A stretch of 41,430 bases of DNA from a bacterium (GTDB taxonomy: Bacteria > Myxococcota_A > UBA9160 > UBA6930), in NCBI GenBank assembly GCA_024228115.1, contig JAAETT010000669.1, positions 1-41,430 of the forward strand, in the 5' to 3' direction. A model generated the notes under the pieces. The model was given only the letters and a program-made list of their open reading frames with translations. It made no database searches and was not told the origin of the DNA. The stretch's first letter is position 1. Every line of letters begins with the position of its first letter. A program made the translations under genes and the position numbers. Below are positions 33,144 through 40,380 of the stretch, in pieces.

Positions 33144-34029
33144 AGCAGGCGCCGTGCCGGCCCTTTCGAGGGAGCCCGAGGCATTGCACGCGCCCGCGCC
33201 GAGCGGAGGACTGCGCCATGTGATCAGCCTGGAACTGGCGGAGTCGCTCCGCGCCCGCTGGTTCCTGGTCTACGCCCTCGTCTTTCCGGGCCTGGTGGCC
33301 CTGCTCTTCGCCTTCACGCTTACCGAATCCCGCATCCTCGGCTTCATGGGTCTCTCGCGCCTGCTCGTGACCTACATCCAGGTTTGCATGGCGATCCTGC
33401 CGATCTTTGTGCTGGTCACGACCGTTCGTTCGGTGGCCGGAGACCGGGAGGCTGGGATCTTCGAGTACCTGCTGGCACTTCCCATCGGCCTCGGCGCCTG
33501 GTACTGGGGACGAATCATCGCCCGCTTCGGCCTCGTCTTCCTTCCCGTCCTCATCGCATTGCTAGGCGCTGCCACCTGGGGATGGATCCAGGAGATCCCC
33601 TTTCAGGTCTCCACCCTGGCCATCTATTCCGCGCTGCTGCTCGCTTTGACGGCATGCTTCCTGGGCATCGGCATGCTGATATCGGTGCTCGCCCGCTCGG
33701 TCGACGCCGCCCAGGGCAGCGCCTTCGTGCTCTGGCTCTTCCTCGTCCTCTTCCTCGATCTGATCCTGCTCGGCACATTGATCGAGGAACACATTCCCGC
33801 CGAGACGGCCGTCGCCATTGCCCTCGCCAATCCTCTGCAGGTCTTCCGTACCGCCGCGATGGCGCTCTTCGATCCGGATCTGGTGCTGCTCGGCCCGGCG
33901 GCCTTCGTGATCCTCGATTTCTTCGGCCCCAAGGGCTTCCTGGCCTGGGCCGTGTTCTACCCGACCGCCCTTGGCAGCTTGTGCGCGCTGCTCGGGTTCT
34001 GGCGCTTCCGGAACTCGGACCTTCCCTGA
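33115..34029 (+). CDS. nosY: NosY, ABC-2 type permease for NosZ maturation
   Basis: 304 residues from GTG 33115, preceded by GGGAACGAGA inside nosL and overlapping nosL by 29 bases. A soluble N-terminal stretch of about 35 residues is followed by six transmembrane helices (WFLVYALVFPGLVALLFAFT; LVTYIQVCMAILPIFVLVTT; FGLVFLPVLIALLGAATWGW; LAIYSALLLALTACFLGIGM; AFVLWLFLVLFLDLILLGTL; FLAWAVFYPTALGSLCALLG). SVAGDREAGIFEYLLALPIG and ANPLQVFRTAAMALFDPD are typical of NosY. It forms the membrane channel of NosDFY. Last gene of the nos operon; the next gene is convergent, six bases away. Confidence 0.95.
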   Translation: MSEENTLPTEAGAVPALSREPEALHAPAPSGGLRHVISLELAESLRARWFLVYALVFPGLVALLFAFTLTESRILGFMGLSRLLVTYIQVCMAILPIFVLVTTVRSVAGDREAGIFEYLLALPIGLGAWYWGRIIARFGLVFLPVLIALLGAATWGWIQEIPFQVSTLAIYSALLLALTACFLGIGMLISVLARSVDAAQGSAFVLWLFLVLFLDLILLGTLIEEHIPAETAVAIALANPLQVFRTAAMALFDPDLVLLGPAAFVILDFFGPKGFLAWAVFYPTALGSLCALLGFWRFRNSDLP

Positions 34030-34035
34030 TCGGAA

Positions 34036-34692
34036 TCAACTCTCGGGGTGAGAGAGTCGACTCGCCGCCTGACGAAACGCGGCGACCTCCCGGCTGGAGG
34101 GAGAGGGAAGATCCGGCTCGCCTCCGTGCTTGGCGACGCGCTCCAGTTCGTCCGTGATGCGACGCATCGGACGCAATAGCCCGCCTCGAATCAGGACGAA
34201 GATTCCTGCCGAAAAGATCGCTGAGCCGACGAGCACGGCGACGAGCAAATCGATGATCAAACGCACGGAGTCACGCTTCAGCATCGCGATGTCGTGCTGC
34301 ATCTCGAGCAACCAGAGCTTGCCGTCGGCTTCGCGCAAAGGTGGCGCGACGTAGGTGAGCGTCGTGCCGTCCACCTCGCTGCGGCCGCGCCCCCATCCCT
34401 GGGAGGGCTTGGCCGTCTCAGCGGGCAACGGTTCCAGGCGAATTCCCGCGTCGGAGATACTGCGCAATCGCTCGAGCAGCGCTTCGACATCCGAACCCTG
34501 CTCGAGAGCCCCTTCGAGCGCCGCATGTACCAGCCCCGAAGTTCGATGGGCGTGGAGCTGCGCGTTGCGGATATCCCGCTCGTAGAGCCGGTAGGGAAGG
34601 ATCGCGAGCGTCCCGGTGATGGCGATCACGGCGATGGCAGCAAGAGCCTGAACGAGCCGCTTTTCGAAGCTGGGAAGACCCGGAACTGCCAT
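34036..34692 (-). CDS. Membrane protein with sensor-like extracytoplasmic domain and HAMP-like segment, no output domain
   Basis: 218 residues from ATG 34692, chosen because GGGAGG lies 7-8 bases upstream. Topology: transmembrane helix 1 (about 14-35, LAAIAVIAITGTLAILPYRL), an extracytoplasmic domain of about 105 residues (ERDIRNAQLHAHRTSGLVHA and SDAGIRLEPLPAETAKPSQG) of the DUF3365/Cache-like type seen in chemoreceptors and kinases, helix 2 (about 148-172, LLVAVLVGSAIFSAGIFVLI), then a HAMP-like linker (LLRPMRRITDELERVAKHGG) and an end after 20 more residues. No kinase, GGDEF or receptor-signalling domain follows. It is convergent with nosY. Function unknown; it may be a truncated or stand-alone sensor. 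Confidence 0.7.
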   Translation of the reverse strand: MAVPGLPSFEKRLVQALAAIAVIAITGTLAILPYRLYERDIRNAQLHAHRTSGLVHAALEGALEQGSDVEALLERLRSISDAGIRLEPLPAETAKPSQGWGRGRSEVDGTTLTYVAPPLREADGKLWLLEMQHDIAMLKRDSVRLIIDLLVAVLVGSAIFSAGIFVLIRGGLLRPMRRITDELERVAKHGGEPDLPSPSSREVAAFRQAASRLSHPES

Positions 34693-34820
34693 TGCGCCCA
34701 CCTCCCGGTAGCTGAAGGAACGCTACCCAGACGCCGATTCTACCGCGACGGGGCGTGTTGGCCCGCCGAATCCCCCGGTTTGACGCTCCGACACCAATTG
34801 CCGACACTCCTGTCGCTCGC

Positions 34821-34897
34821 GCGCCGGTAGCTCAGCTGGATAGAGCACCAGGCTTCGAACCTGGGGGTCGGGGGTTCGAATCCCTCCCGGCGTGCCA
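34821..34897 (+). tRNA. tRNA-Arg (anticodon UCG)
   Basis: 77 bases including an encoded CCA. Acceptor stem GCGCCGG pairs with CCGGCGT (one G-U); D-arm TAGCTCAGCTGGATAGAGCA; anticodon stem CCAGG/CCTGG with loop CTTCGAA, anticodon TCG reading CGA arginine codons; variable loop GGGTC; T-arm with GTTCGAAT loop. An integrase remnant lies 39 bases downstream, so the 3' end is a plausible integration site. Confidence 0.96.
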
Positions 34898-34935
34898 TTG
34901 ATTCCGCGCAGATACGCGGTTCATCCAACGCGTCT

Positions 34936-35095
34936 TCATCGGCGGGGGCCGTATAGGGACAGTTTCATCGTCGCCCAGCGGTGTCGGGCATAGTGGAGCT
35001 TGAGAGGGCGGACGCCCTGCTTCTGTGCGCGGCGGCGAACGCGGCGCCAGGCTCGGTCGATGTTGGCCGGGTCGGGTGCACCACCCGCCGAAGGA
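34936..35095 (-). pseudogene. Tyrosine recombinase (phage-type integrase) C-terminal remnant
   Basis: About 50 codons read PSAGGAPDPANIDRAWRRVR, then AQKQGVRPLKLHYARHRWAT, matching the segment just before and including the HxxR box of tyrosine recombinases (LxLHDLRHTxAS). The frame ends at TGA 34936-34938 before any catalytic tyrosine, and upstream it runs into the neighbouring oxidoreductase gene, so both ends are lost. It reads toward the tRNA-Arg gene, the usual place for an island integrase, and suggests that the region to its right arrived by site-specific integration. Confidence 0.75.
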
Positions 35096-35099
35096 CGGC

Positions 35100-36518
35100 T
35101 CAAGCGGGGGCAGGGATCTTGGCCGCAGCGAACTGCGCGGACATCAGGACCGCGTTCAGGCCCGGACCAGGCATCGTGTTGTGACCGACGAGGTAGAGGT
35201 TGTGAAGATCGGGATCCTCGTTGGGAAAGAACTCCTTGCCGAGTTCCGGACTCGTCACCTGACGGCCGAAGCACGCTCCATGGGGGAGCGAGCACGTGGA
35301 CTCCAGGTCCAAGGGGGTCCGGTGGAATCCCTGGGTGATGTTCGCTGACAGATTCGGCAGGAGGTATTCCTCGAGTCGCGCAACGATGTCTTCGACGAGC
35401 TTGGCGCTCACCTCTTCCCAGCGAACGTCGCACTCGAGATTCGGTACCGAGAGGTAGACGCTGAAGTGGTCGCCGCCTTCCGGCGAGAAGCTGCGGTCGT
35501 AGAAGCCGCCGCGATAGACGCCGAGCAGCAGTTCGTCCGGCATCACGCCTTCAGCGTAGACCTGCGAGCAGAACCTCTCCGTATCGGCAGGGAAGACGAC
35601 CGTCATGGGCGGAAGGTCGGAGTAGGGCCGACGCGTCGTGAAGTGGTACGAGAATATGCTGGGCGAGTACTTGATGTCGCCGAGGAGATCTCTCGACTTC
35701 GCGCCGCATTCATCGGGAATCAATCTGCCATAGAGATCGTGAGGCGAGATATTGCTCACCACGTGGCTGACCGCGATCTCCTTCCCCGAGCTCAGTACGG
35801 CGCGCTCGACCTCGCCGTTCCGGCAGACCAGACGGGTGACGCCGTCGCCCTTGATCACCTCGATGCCGACGTCGAGCATCAATCTTTCGAGGCCATCCAC
35901 GAGGGCACCCACGCCACCCTCGGCGGTGAAGCTCCCCCACATCTCCTGCATGTGCAGCATCATGATGTAGAAGCTGCCCGTGGAGTAGGGATTCTCTCCC
36001 AACAGGGACGTCCGGAAATCGACGGCCATCCGTACCTGTTCGTCCTCGACGTAGTCCCTGACGACGTCCGCAAAGATCTCCGTGGGGGCGCCCATCTGCT
36101 CGAACTGTCGGCGCGAGCGGTCGTAGAGGGCCTTGTATTGGATCGCGTGGTCGTCGCTCCTCTCCTTCAGGCTGGCCAGGGAGAACTCGAGGTTGCCGAG
36201 GTCGAGGCTCGTCTTGTCATCGTAGACGTAGCGGGTACGCATGTCGTCTACGTGGATCGCCTCGAAGTAGTCGCTGGCCTTCCTGCCATGCAGCTCGAAG
36301 AGCGCGTCGTAGGCCGAATAGTCGCCAGAAGCGAGCGGGTAGAAGCCGCGTACGCCCCTTTCTTCGAAGCTGGCCGCGATGCCTCCGAGCTGCTCGCTCT
36401 TCTCGACCAGCACGACGGTGTGGCCCTTGGCGCGGAGCTGCAGGGCGGCCGCCATGCCTCCCATGCCGCCGCCGACTACGACGACGCTGCCATCCTTGTC
36501 GGTTTCTGTCGGAGTCAT
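35100..36518 (-). CDS. FAD-dependent oxidoreductase of the phytoene desaturase (CrtI)-like family
   Basis: 472 residues from ATG 36518 with AGGAG 7 bases upstream. N-terminal dinucleotide-binding fold SVVVVGGGMGGMAAALQLRA followed by VVLVEKSEQLGGIAASFEE (residues 11-53), and the C-terminal FAD-contact block LYLVGHNTMPGPGLNAVLMS that defines the CrtI/phytoene dehydrogenase group. These enzymes desaturate or saturate isoprenoid or polyene chains. No other carotenoid genes are nearby; neighbours are NmrA-like, SnoaL-like and SDR proteins, so a different lipid or isoprenoid substrate is likely. Part of a same-strand series with the NmrA-like and SnoaL-like genes upstream of it. Confidence 0.9.
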   Translation of the reverse strand: MTPTETDKDGSVVVVGGGMGGMAAALQLRAKGHTVVLVEKSEQLGGIAASFEERGVRGFYPLASGDYSAYDALFELHGRKASDYFEAIHVDDMRTRYVYDDKTSLDLGNLEFSLASLKERSDDHAIQYKALYDRSRRQFEQMGAPTEIFADVVRDYVEDEQVRMAVDFRTSLLGENPYSTGSFYIMMLHMQEMWGSFTAEGGVGALVDGLERLMLDVGIEVIKGDGVTRLVCRNGEVERAVLSSGKEIAVSHVVSNISPHDLYGRLIPDECGAKSRDLLGDIKYSPSIFSYHFTTRRPYSDLPPMTVVFPADTERFCSQVYAEGVMPDELLLGVYRGGFYDRSFSPEGGDHFSVYLSVPNLECDVRWEEVSAKLVEDIVARLEEYLLPNLSANITQGFHRTPLDLESTCSLPHGACFGRQVTSPELGKEFFPNEDPDLHNLYLVGHNTMPGPGLNAVLMSAQFAAAKIPAPA

Positions 36519-36634
36519 GACTCGCTCCTAGATGAGGGCAACCTTTCACACCATGGAGGCGGCGGCGTGGGCGGCGAATAGACACGGGGCGCTGGGCCGG
36601 CTCTCCACTCTCGCTTCGAGCGTTCGAGATCCGG

Positions 36635-37534
36635 TCAAGGGTTCGGGGCCCCGGCGAGGAGTGCTTCGAAGTAGCTGCGCAGGCTGGTCTTTCCTCGCGG
36701 CGGGCCGACTCCGTCGATTTCGCCGGCGGTGATGATGAAGTCCGCGAGATCACCGAACTGCGTCGACAGGAGGCCTATGAGCTTCACGAGGCCCCTTGCC
36801 ATCCACATCGGGATGACCGTGATCTTGGCAGGCTTGCCCACGACCTCGAAGGCCAGTTCGGCAGCCTCGCGCTGGGTCATGACATCCGGCCCACCGGCTT
36901 CGACCTCGAGCTCGTCACCCTCGGCCGTGTCCACGCAGACCTCAGCGAGATCGCGACCGTGGATGGGACTCATCTTGTTGTTCCCGTCACCGACCATGTA
37001 GGCCCGACCCTTCTTGGCCATGTCCAGTAGAACACCCATGTCGGAGAAGTAGCCGCAGGGGCGGACGATCCGGTACTCCATCCCTGAATCCTTCAATGCG
37101 TCGACGACCTTCTCGTGAGCCTGGGTGATGGCGAGCTGCATGATGTTTTCGGCGCCCTGCATCGACACATAGACGAAGCGCTGGACTCCGGACGATTGGC
37201 AGAGATCGATCAGGTTCTTGTTGCACTGGTAGTCGACCTGCTCGAAGGTGAGCCCGTCTCGCTGTCGGGAGATTCCTACCGACGAGAACACCAGGTCGAC
37301 GTCGTCCATCAAGCCGGAGAGGGTCTCGGGCCGGGTGAGCTCGCCGACGAAGATCTCGTCCACGTCGTCTTTCGAGATGGCCGGTGCGGTGAAGGGGCCC
37401 GGCTCGGCGAGGCGTTCTTCGCTGCGCGTCAGCGCTCGAACGTAGTAGCCCCGCTCCTTGAAAGCCTTCACCGCGAACTTGCCGAGATAGCCCGTCGCTC
37501 CCGCGACCAGGACTCGCTTCTTCTTGTCGTTCAT
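36635..37534 (-). CDS. NmrA-like / atypical SDR NAD(P)-binding protein
   Basis: 299 residues. The extended-SDR Rossmann motif is RVLVAGATGYLGKFAVKAFK (residues 7-26, GxxGxxG), followed by VRALTRSEERL; FSSVGISRQRDGLTFEQVDY and RFVYVSMQGAENIMQLAITQ lie in the core. No classical Tyr-x-x-x-Lys pair is evident, which is normal for NmrA/NDUFA9-like atypical SDRs. PHG-type segment MSPIHGRDLAEVCVDTAEGD is typical. It probably binds NADPH and acts as a reductase or redox sensor. It lies between the CrtI-like and SnoaL-like genes on the same strand; the ribosome binding site is weak. Confidence 0.88.
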   Translation of the reverse strand: MNDKKKRVLVAGATGYLGKFAVKAFKERGYYVRALTRSEERLAEPGPFTAPAISKDDVDEIFVGELTRPETLSGLMDDVDLVFSSVGISRQRDGLTFEQVDYQCNKNLIDLCQSSGVQRFVYVSMQGAENIMQLAITQAHEKVVDALKDSGMEYRIVRPCGYFSDMGVLLDMAKKGRAYMVGDGNNKMSPIHGRDLAEVCVDTAEGDELEVEAGGPDVMTQREAAELAFEVVGKPAKITVIPMWMARGLVKLIGLLSTQFGDLADFIITAGEIDGVGPPRGKTSLRSYFEALLAGAPNP

Positions 37535-37568
37535 CGTGATGTGTGAAACCTCTTGCTAGGTGGAGTGG

Positions 37569-38114
37569 TCAATCCCAGTCGATCCGACCCGGAACCGGGG
37601 GGCGGCCGTCGCGGAGGGTGCCCGCGGCGAACGCGTTCTTGAGGAAGGGCGGATCCGAGTGGGGGACCGACCATCCCCAGGTGCTCGAGATGCGGATGCG
37701 AACGATCTGCCACGCCTTGAGCCGAGGCTGGAGCTGGAGTTCGTAGATGCCGCCAGTGAGCGCGTACTCGAGCACGGTGTGGAAGTAGGCGGTCACCTCG
37801 ACCCGATCGAGCGCCTCGCTCGGGACGACCGAGACGTTCGCGGAATGATGTCGCGCACCCTCGCCCGCGAAGGCCGTGAAGAGTCCCCGGATCTCGTCGG
37901 GTCCCGTGTAGAGAAGATTGTCGCCGGAGCCGGGGGGGAAGTTCTGGAGCTCGAGTCGAGCGTCGTCGGCGAAGACGCCGAGCAGGTCCTCGAGATGGCC
38001 TGCGTCCAGGCAGTAGAGGTACTCGTTGAAACGAGCTCGGCAGGCCTCGATCGCCTCGATGCGTAGGACTCGTTTGCGAAGATCTTCGATCTCGTCGCTC
38101 TTGGGATCAGCCAT
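37569..38114 (-). CDS. SnoaL-like / NTF2-fold protein
   Basis: 181 residues with GGAAGGAGG ahead of the ATG. N-terminal helix EIEDLRKRVLRIEAIEACRA then RFNEYLYCLDAGHLEDLLGV and FADDARLELQ are the cone-shaped NTF2-like fold seen in SnoaL_4 proteins (ring hydroxylating dioxygenase beta-subunit, scytalone dehydratase and ketosteroid isomerase relatives). YTGPDEIRGLFTAF and HHSANVSVVP fit. A cyclase, isomerase or dehydratase on a hydrophobic substrate is possible. It is followed by the NmrA-like gene 34 bases away and preceded by padR, all on one strand. Confidence 0.85.
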   Translation of the reverse strand: MADPKSDEIEDLRKRVLRIEAIEACRARFNEYLYCLDAGHLEDLLGVFADDARLELQNFPPGSGDNLLYTGPDEIRGLFTAFAGEGARHHSANVSVVPSEALDRVEVTAYFHTVLEYALTGGIYELQLQPRLKAWQIVRIRISSTWGWSVPHSDPPFLKNAFAAGTLRDGRPPVPGRIDWD

Positions 38115-38142
38115 GGGATACGCCTCCTTCCTTCATTGTTTC

Positions 38143-38751
38143 CTATTTTGCGGCGAGTCGGCGCAGGTGCGCCAAAGTCTGGCCGCACCAGGCCCGCTCC
38201 GCCTCACGGATCGCCCGACCATGGCTCAGGGTCATCAGCCAAAAGGGCTGATCCCGATGCTGCGCGCCCGGGCCGCATAGGGCGGACTCGATGTCGGCCA
38301 GATACGCCAGGTCTTGCTCGCACTGCTGGCGGTGATCGCGAATCAGCTTCTGGCACGTCTCCAAGGAGACGCGATTGCCGAGGCTCAGCTTCAGCAGGAG
38401 CTCCGATCGCTGGGGCTGGGGCTCCGGCGGCATTGCGAGCCACTCGCGCAGCTCCTTCCGTCCCGAGGCTGTGATCGAATAGAGGTTGCGCATGGGCTTG
38501 CCCTTGCGCCTCTCTTCGGTGCGGGTCGCGAGCCCCTCGTCCACGAGTTGGCGCAGGATCGGATAGATCTGCCCGTAGCTCTCGCTCCAGTAGTGCCCGA
38601 GGTTGCCTTCGACGTGTTTCTTCATCGCATAGCCCGTCTTCAAGCCCATACTCAGCATGCCGAGCACGGCATATCGCGAACCGCGACGACGCTTCTTTGG
38701 GGGGGGCACGGCGGGCCCTCCATCACGTCTGGCGCCCTGGGTGGATCTCAT
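38143..38751 (-). CDS. PadR family transcriptional regulator
   Basis: 202 residues from ATG 38751. Winged helix (about 22-95): RGSRYAVLGMLSMGLKTGYA, MKKHVEGNLGHYWSESYGQI, YPILRQLVDEGLATRTEERR and NLYSITASGRKELREWLAMP, which is a textbook PadR domain; the C-terminal Vir-like coiled domain (about 100-195) serves dimerisation. The start codon lies inside one arm of a perfect 12-base inverted repeat and has no ribosome binding site, so the true start or its control is unusual (see 38744-38777). The gene is divergent from the SDR at 38840 and heads the padR-SnoaL-NmrA-CrtI series, so it probably represses both directions. Confidence 0.92.
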   Translation of the reverse strand: MRSTQGARRDGGPAVPPPKKRRRGSRYAVLGMLSMGLKTGYAMKKHVEGNLGHYWSESYGQIYPILRQLVDEGLATRTEERRKGKPMRNLYSITASGRKELREWLAMPPEPQPQRSELLLKLSLGNRVSLETCQKLIRDHRQQCEQDLAYLADIESALCGPGAQHRDQPFWLMTLSHGRAIREAERAWCGQTLAHLRRLAAK

Positions 38752-38777
38752 GGGTCGCGAGCGCTACCCATGAGATC
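38744..38777. promoter_or_regulatory. Perfect inverted repeat covering the padR start codon
   Basis: GATCTCATGGGT (38744-38755), a 10-base spacer, and ACCCATGAGATC (38766-38777). On the minus strand the repeat gives two ATG codons: the padR start in one arm and an upstream ATG in the other that opens a 7-codon frame (MGSARDP) whose TGA overlaps the padR ATG. In the transcript the arms would pair and hide the start codon; as DNA it could be a second operator. Confidence 0.7.
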
Positions 38778-38795
38778 TATATCAGTTAGATATAG
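38777..38795. promoter_or_regulatory. Probable PadR operator, CTATATC-N5-GATATAG
   Basis: Perfect inverted repeat CTATATC AGTTA GATATAG in the 88-base gap between padR and the divergent SDR gene, directly adjoining the larger repeat. AT-rich symmetry, position and spacing fit a PadR dimer site controlling both promoters. Confidence 0.75.
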
Positions 38796-38839
38796 GCTGG
38801 GTCAACACTCGAGTTCCGGGATCGAAGGGAGGGCTGACA

Positions 38840-39667
38840 GTGGAGGGCTTCGAGGGGAGAGTGGCCGTGGTGACCGGTGCGGCCAGTGGGATCGGACTGG
38901 CGACCGCCTTGCGATTCGCACAAGAGGGAATGCGCGTGGTACTGGCCGATATCGAGCGCGAGCCGCTCGAGGCTGCGGTCTCCACCCTGCGGAGCCAGGG
39001 CCACGAGGTGTTGGGCGTGCCCACGGATGTGAGCCAGCTGGACGCCATCCAGCACCTGGCCGACCGGACGATCGAAACCTTCGGGAAGGTCAACGTCGTG
39101 CATAACAACGCGGGCGTCGTTCGCGCCGGCCGCGTGGCAGAGCTGAGCGTCGCGGACTGGGAATGGGTGCTCGGCGTCGACCTGTGGAGTGTGATCTACG
39201 GAGTGAAGACCTTCCTGCCCTTGATTCGCGAAGCCGGGGAAGGGCATGTCGTCAACACCGCGTCGAGCTCGGGACTGCAATCGGCGCCCGATATCGCGCC
39301 CTACAACGTGGCCAAGTTCGGCGTCGTGGCGCTTACCGAGACGCTCCAGCTCGAGCTGATTGCCGAAGGCAGCCCCATCGGCGCCTCGGTCCTATGCCCT
39401 GGCGCCATCGCGACGCGCATCACCGAGAGTGAGCGAAACCGCCCCGAAGCGGTCGCCGAGACCGAAACCAACCAGCGATTCAAGGCCTTTGCCTCCCAGG
39501 TGGTCGGGGACGGACTCCCTCCGGAGACGGCTGCAGAGCGGGTCGTCCACGCGATCCGGGCCCAGGAGTTCTGGATCCTCACGCACCCGGGCTGGATCGA
39601 CGTACTGCGAAAGCGCGTCGAGGGTATGGCGGACGGGCGCAAGCTCGTCATGGGATTCGGGGGTTAG
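38840..39667 (+). CDS. Short-chain dehydrogenase/reductase (classical SDR)
   Basis: 275 residues from GTG 38840, with GGGAGG about 8 bases upstream. NAD(P) site VVTGAASGIGLATALRFAQE (TGxxxGIG), NNAG in VHNNAGVVRAG, catalytic Ser in NTASSSGLQS and Tyr-x-x-x-Lys in APYNVAKFGVV. After this, PGAIATRITESERNR is the substrate loop. The Asp in ADIEREP suggests NAD preference. Classical SDR oxidoreductase, likely acting on an alcohol or ketone of a lipid or steroid. Divergent from padR and 48 bases upstream of the SnoaL-like gene in the same direction, so probably part of a PadR-controlled catabolic unit. Confidence 0.93.
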   Translation: MEGFEGRVAVVTGAASGIGLATALRFAQEGMRVVLADIEREPLEAAVSTLRSQGHEVLGVPTDVSQLDAIQHLADRTIETFGKVNVVHNNAGVVRAGRVAELSVADWEWVLGVDLWSVIYGVKTFLPLIREAGEGHVVNTASSSGLQSAPDIAPYNVAKFGVVALTETLQLELIAEGSPIGASVLCPGAIATRITESERNRPEAVAETETNQRFKAFASQVVGDGLPPETAAERVVHAIRAQEFWILTHPGWIDVLRKRVEGMADGRKLVMGFGG

Positions 39668-39715
39668 ACTGGGCGCCCGAGCCGCAGAACTCGGGCGTAC
39701 GGAGGAGAGCGAACA

Positions 39716-40213
39716 GTGGACGAGAAACTGCAGGAACTGCTCGACAAGCAGGCGATCAATGAAGTGATACAACGTATCAGCCGCACGATGGACTGGCTGG
39801 ACGATGAGGGGCAGGCCTCCTGCTACTGGCCGGACGCTGCAATCGACTTCGGCTTCTTCGTCGGCCGTGCGGATGCTTACGTGCCCTTCGTCATGGAGCA
39901 TGAACGAAAGGCCACCAAGCGCTGGCATATGATGTCCAGTGCCTCGCTCAAGATGGACGGCGACCGGGCCCAGGCGGAGTCCTACGGTATCACGACCGGA
40001 TCCGTTGGCAGCGAGTTCAACATGATGTTTGGCGGACGCTACCTGGATGAGTTCGAGAAGCGTGACGGCGAGTGGCGCATCTCCAAGCGTATGTACATGC
40101 TCGATTGGATGAAGCCATTCGAAGATCAATCCGCTGGCGCCCAGTTCGAGGGCGGGCGCATGAATACTCCGGACATTTCGGAGGCCGGTCACGAGCTGTA
40201 CCGGGCCATGTGA
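39716..40213 (+). CDS. SnoaL-like / NTF2-fold protein (second in the region)
   Basis: 165 residues from GTG 39716, with GGAGGAG about 9 bases upstream. Helical start DEKLQELLDKQAINEVIQRI then RTMDWLDDEGQASCYWPDAA is the SnoaL_4 pattern; HMMSSASLKMDGDRAQAESY and GGRYLDEFEKRDGEWRISKR are the beta-sheet core. It belongs to a different subgroup from the protein at 37569. Likely a small dehydratase, isomerase or ring-enzyme accessory working with the SDR just upstream. It is the last intact gene before the transposase remnants. Confidence 0.87.
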   Translation: MDEKLQELLDKQAINEVIQRISRTMDWLDDEGQASCYWPDAAIDFGFFVGRADAYVPFVMEHERKATKRWHMMSSASLKMDGDRAQAESYGITTGSVGSEFNMMFGGRYLDEFEKRDGEWRISKRMYMLDWMKPFEDQSAGAQFEGGRMNTPDISEAGHELYRAM

Positions 40214-40250
40214 TGGGAACCTGCGGGTCGTAGGCGACATCGGCGAGTCA

Positions 40251-40320
40251 ACCGACGCAGTCGAGGTAGCCGCGCAGCTCGCACTCGACGAACCGAGCCA
40301 CGGGTGAATCCGGGCTCTCC
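40251..40320 (-). pseudogene. Inverted fragment of an IS91-type transposase N-terminus
   Basis: About 23 codons on the minus strand, SPVARFVECELRGYLDC, match the N-terminal block (FVxxELRxYLxCG) that in IS91 transposases comes just before the zinc-binding region. Here it lies immediately beside the rest of the transposase but in the opposite orientation and ends at a TGA. This points to a small inversion during decay of the element, or to two element copies facing each other. Confidence 0.6.
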
Positions 40321-40380
40321 CCAAATGCCGATTGTGGAACCATGTCTCCGGTATGAAGTGTCAGCCCTGTCTCGGGAAGC

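Noticed and set aside
34036-34692. Reading the membrane protein beside nosY as NosR or NosX
   Set aside because: It lacks the FMN-binding, CxxxCP and ferredoxin motifs of NosR and the ApbE features of NosX; clade II clusters lack both.
34870-34897. A second copy of the tRNA 3' end as attachment site
   Set aside because: Looked for to the right up to 41430 and not seen; it may lie beyond the window or be lost.
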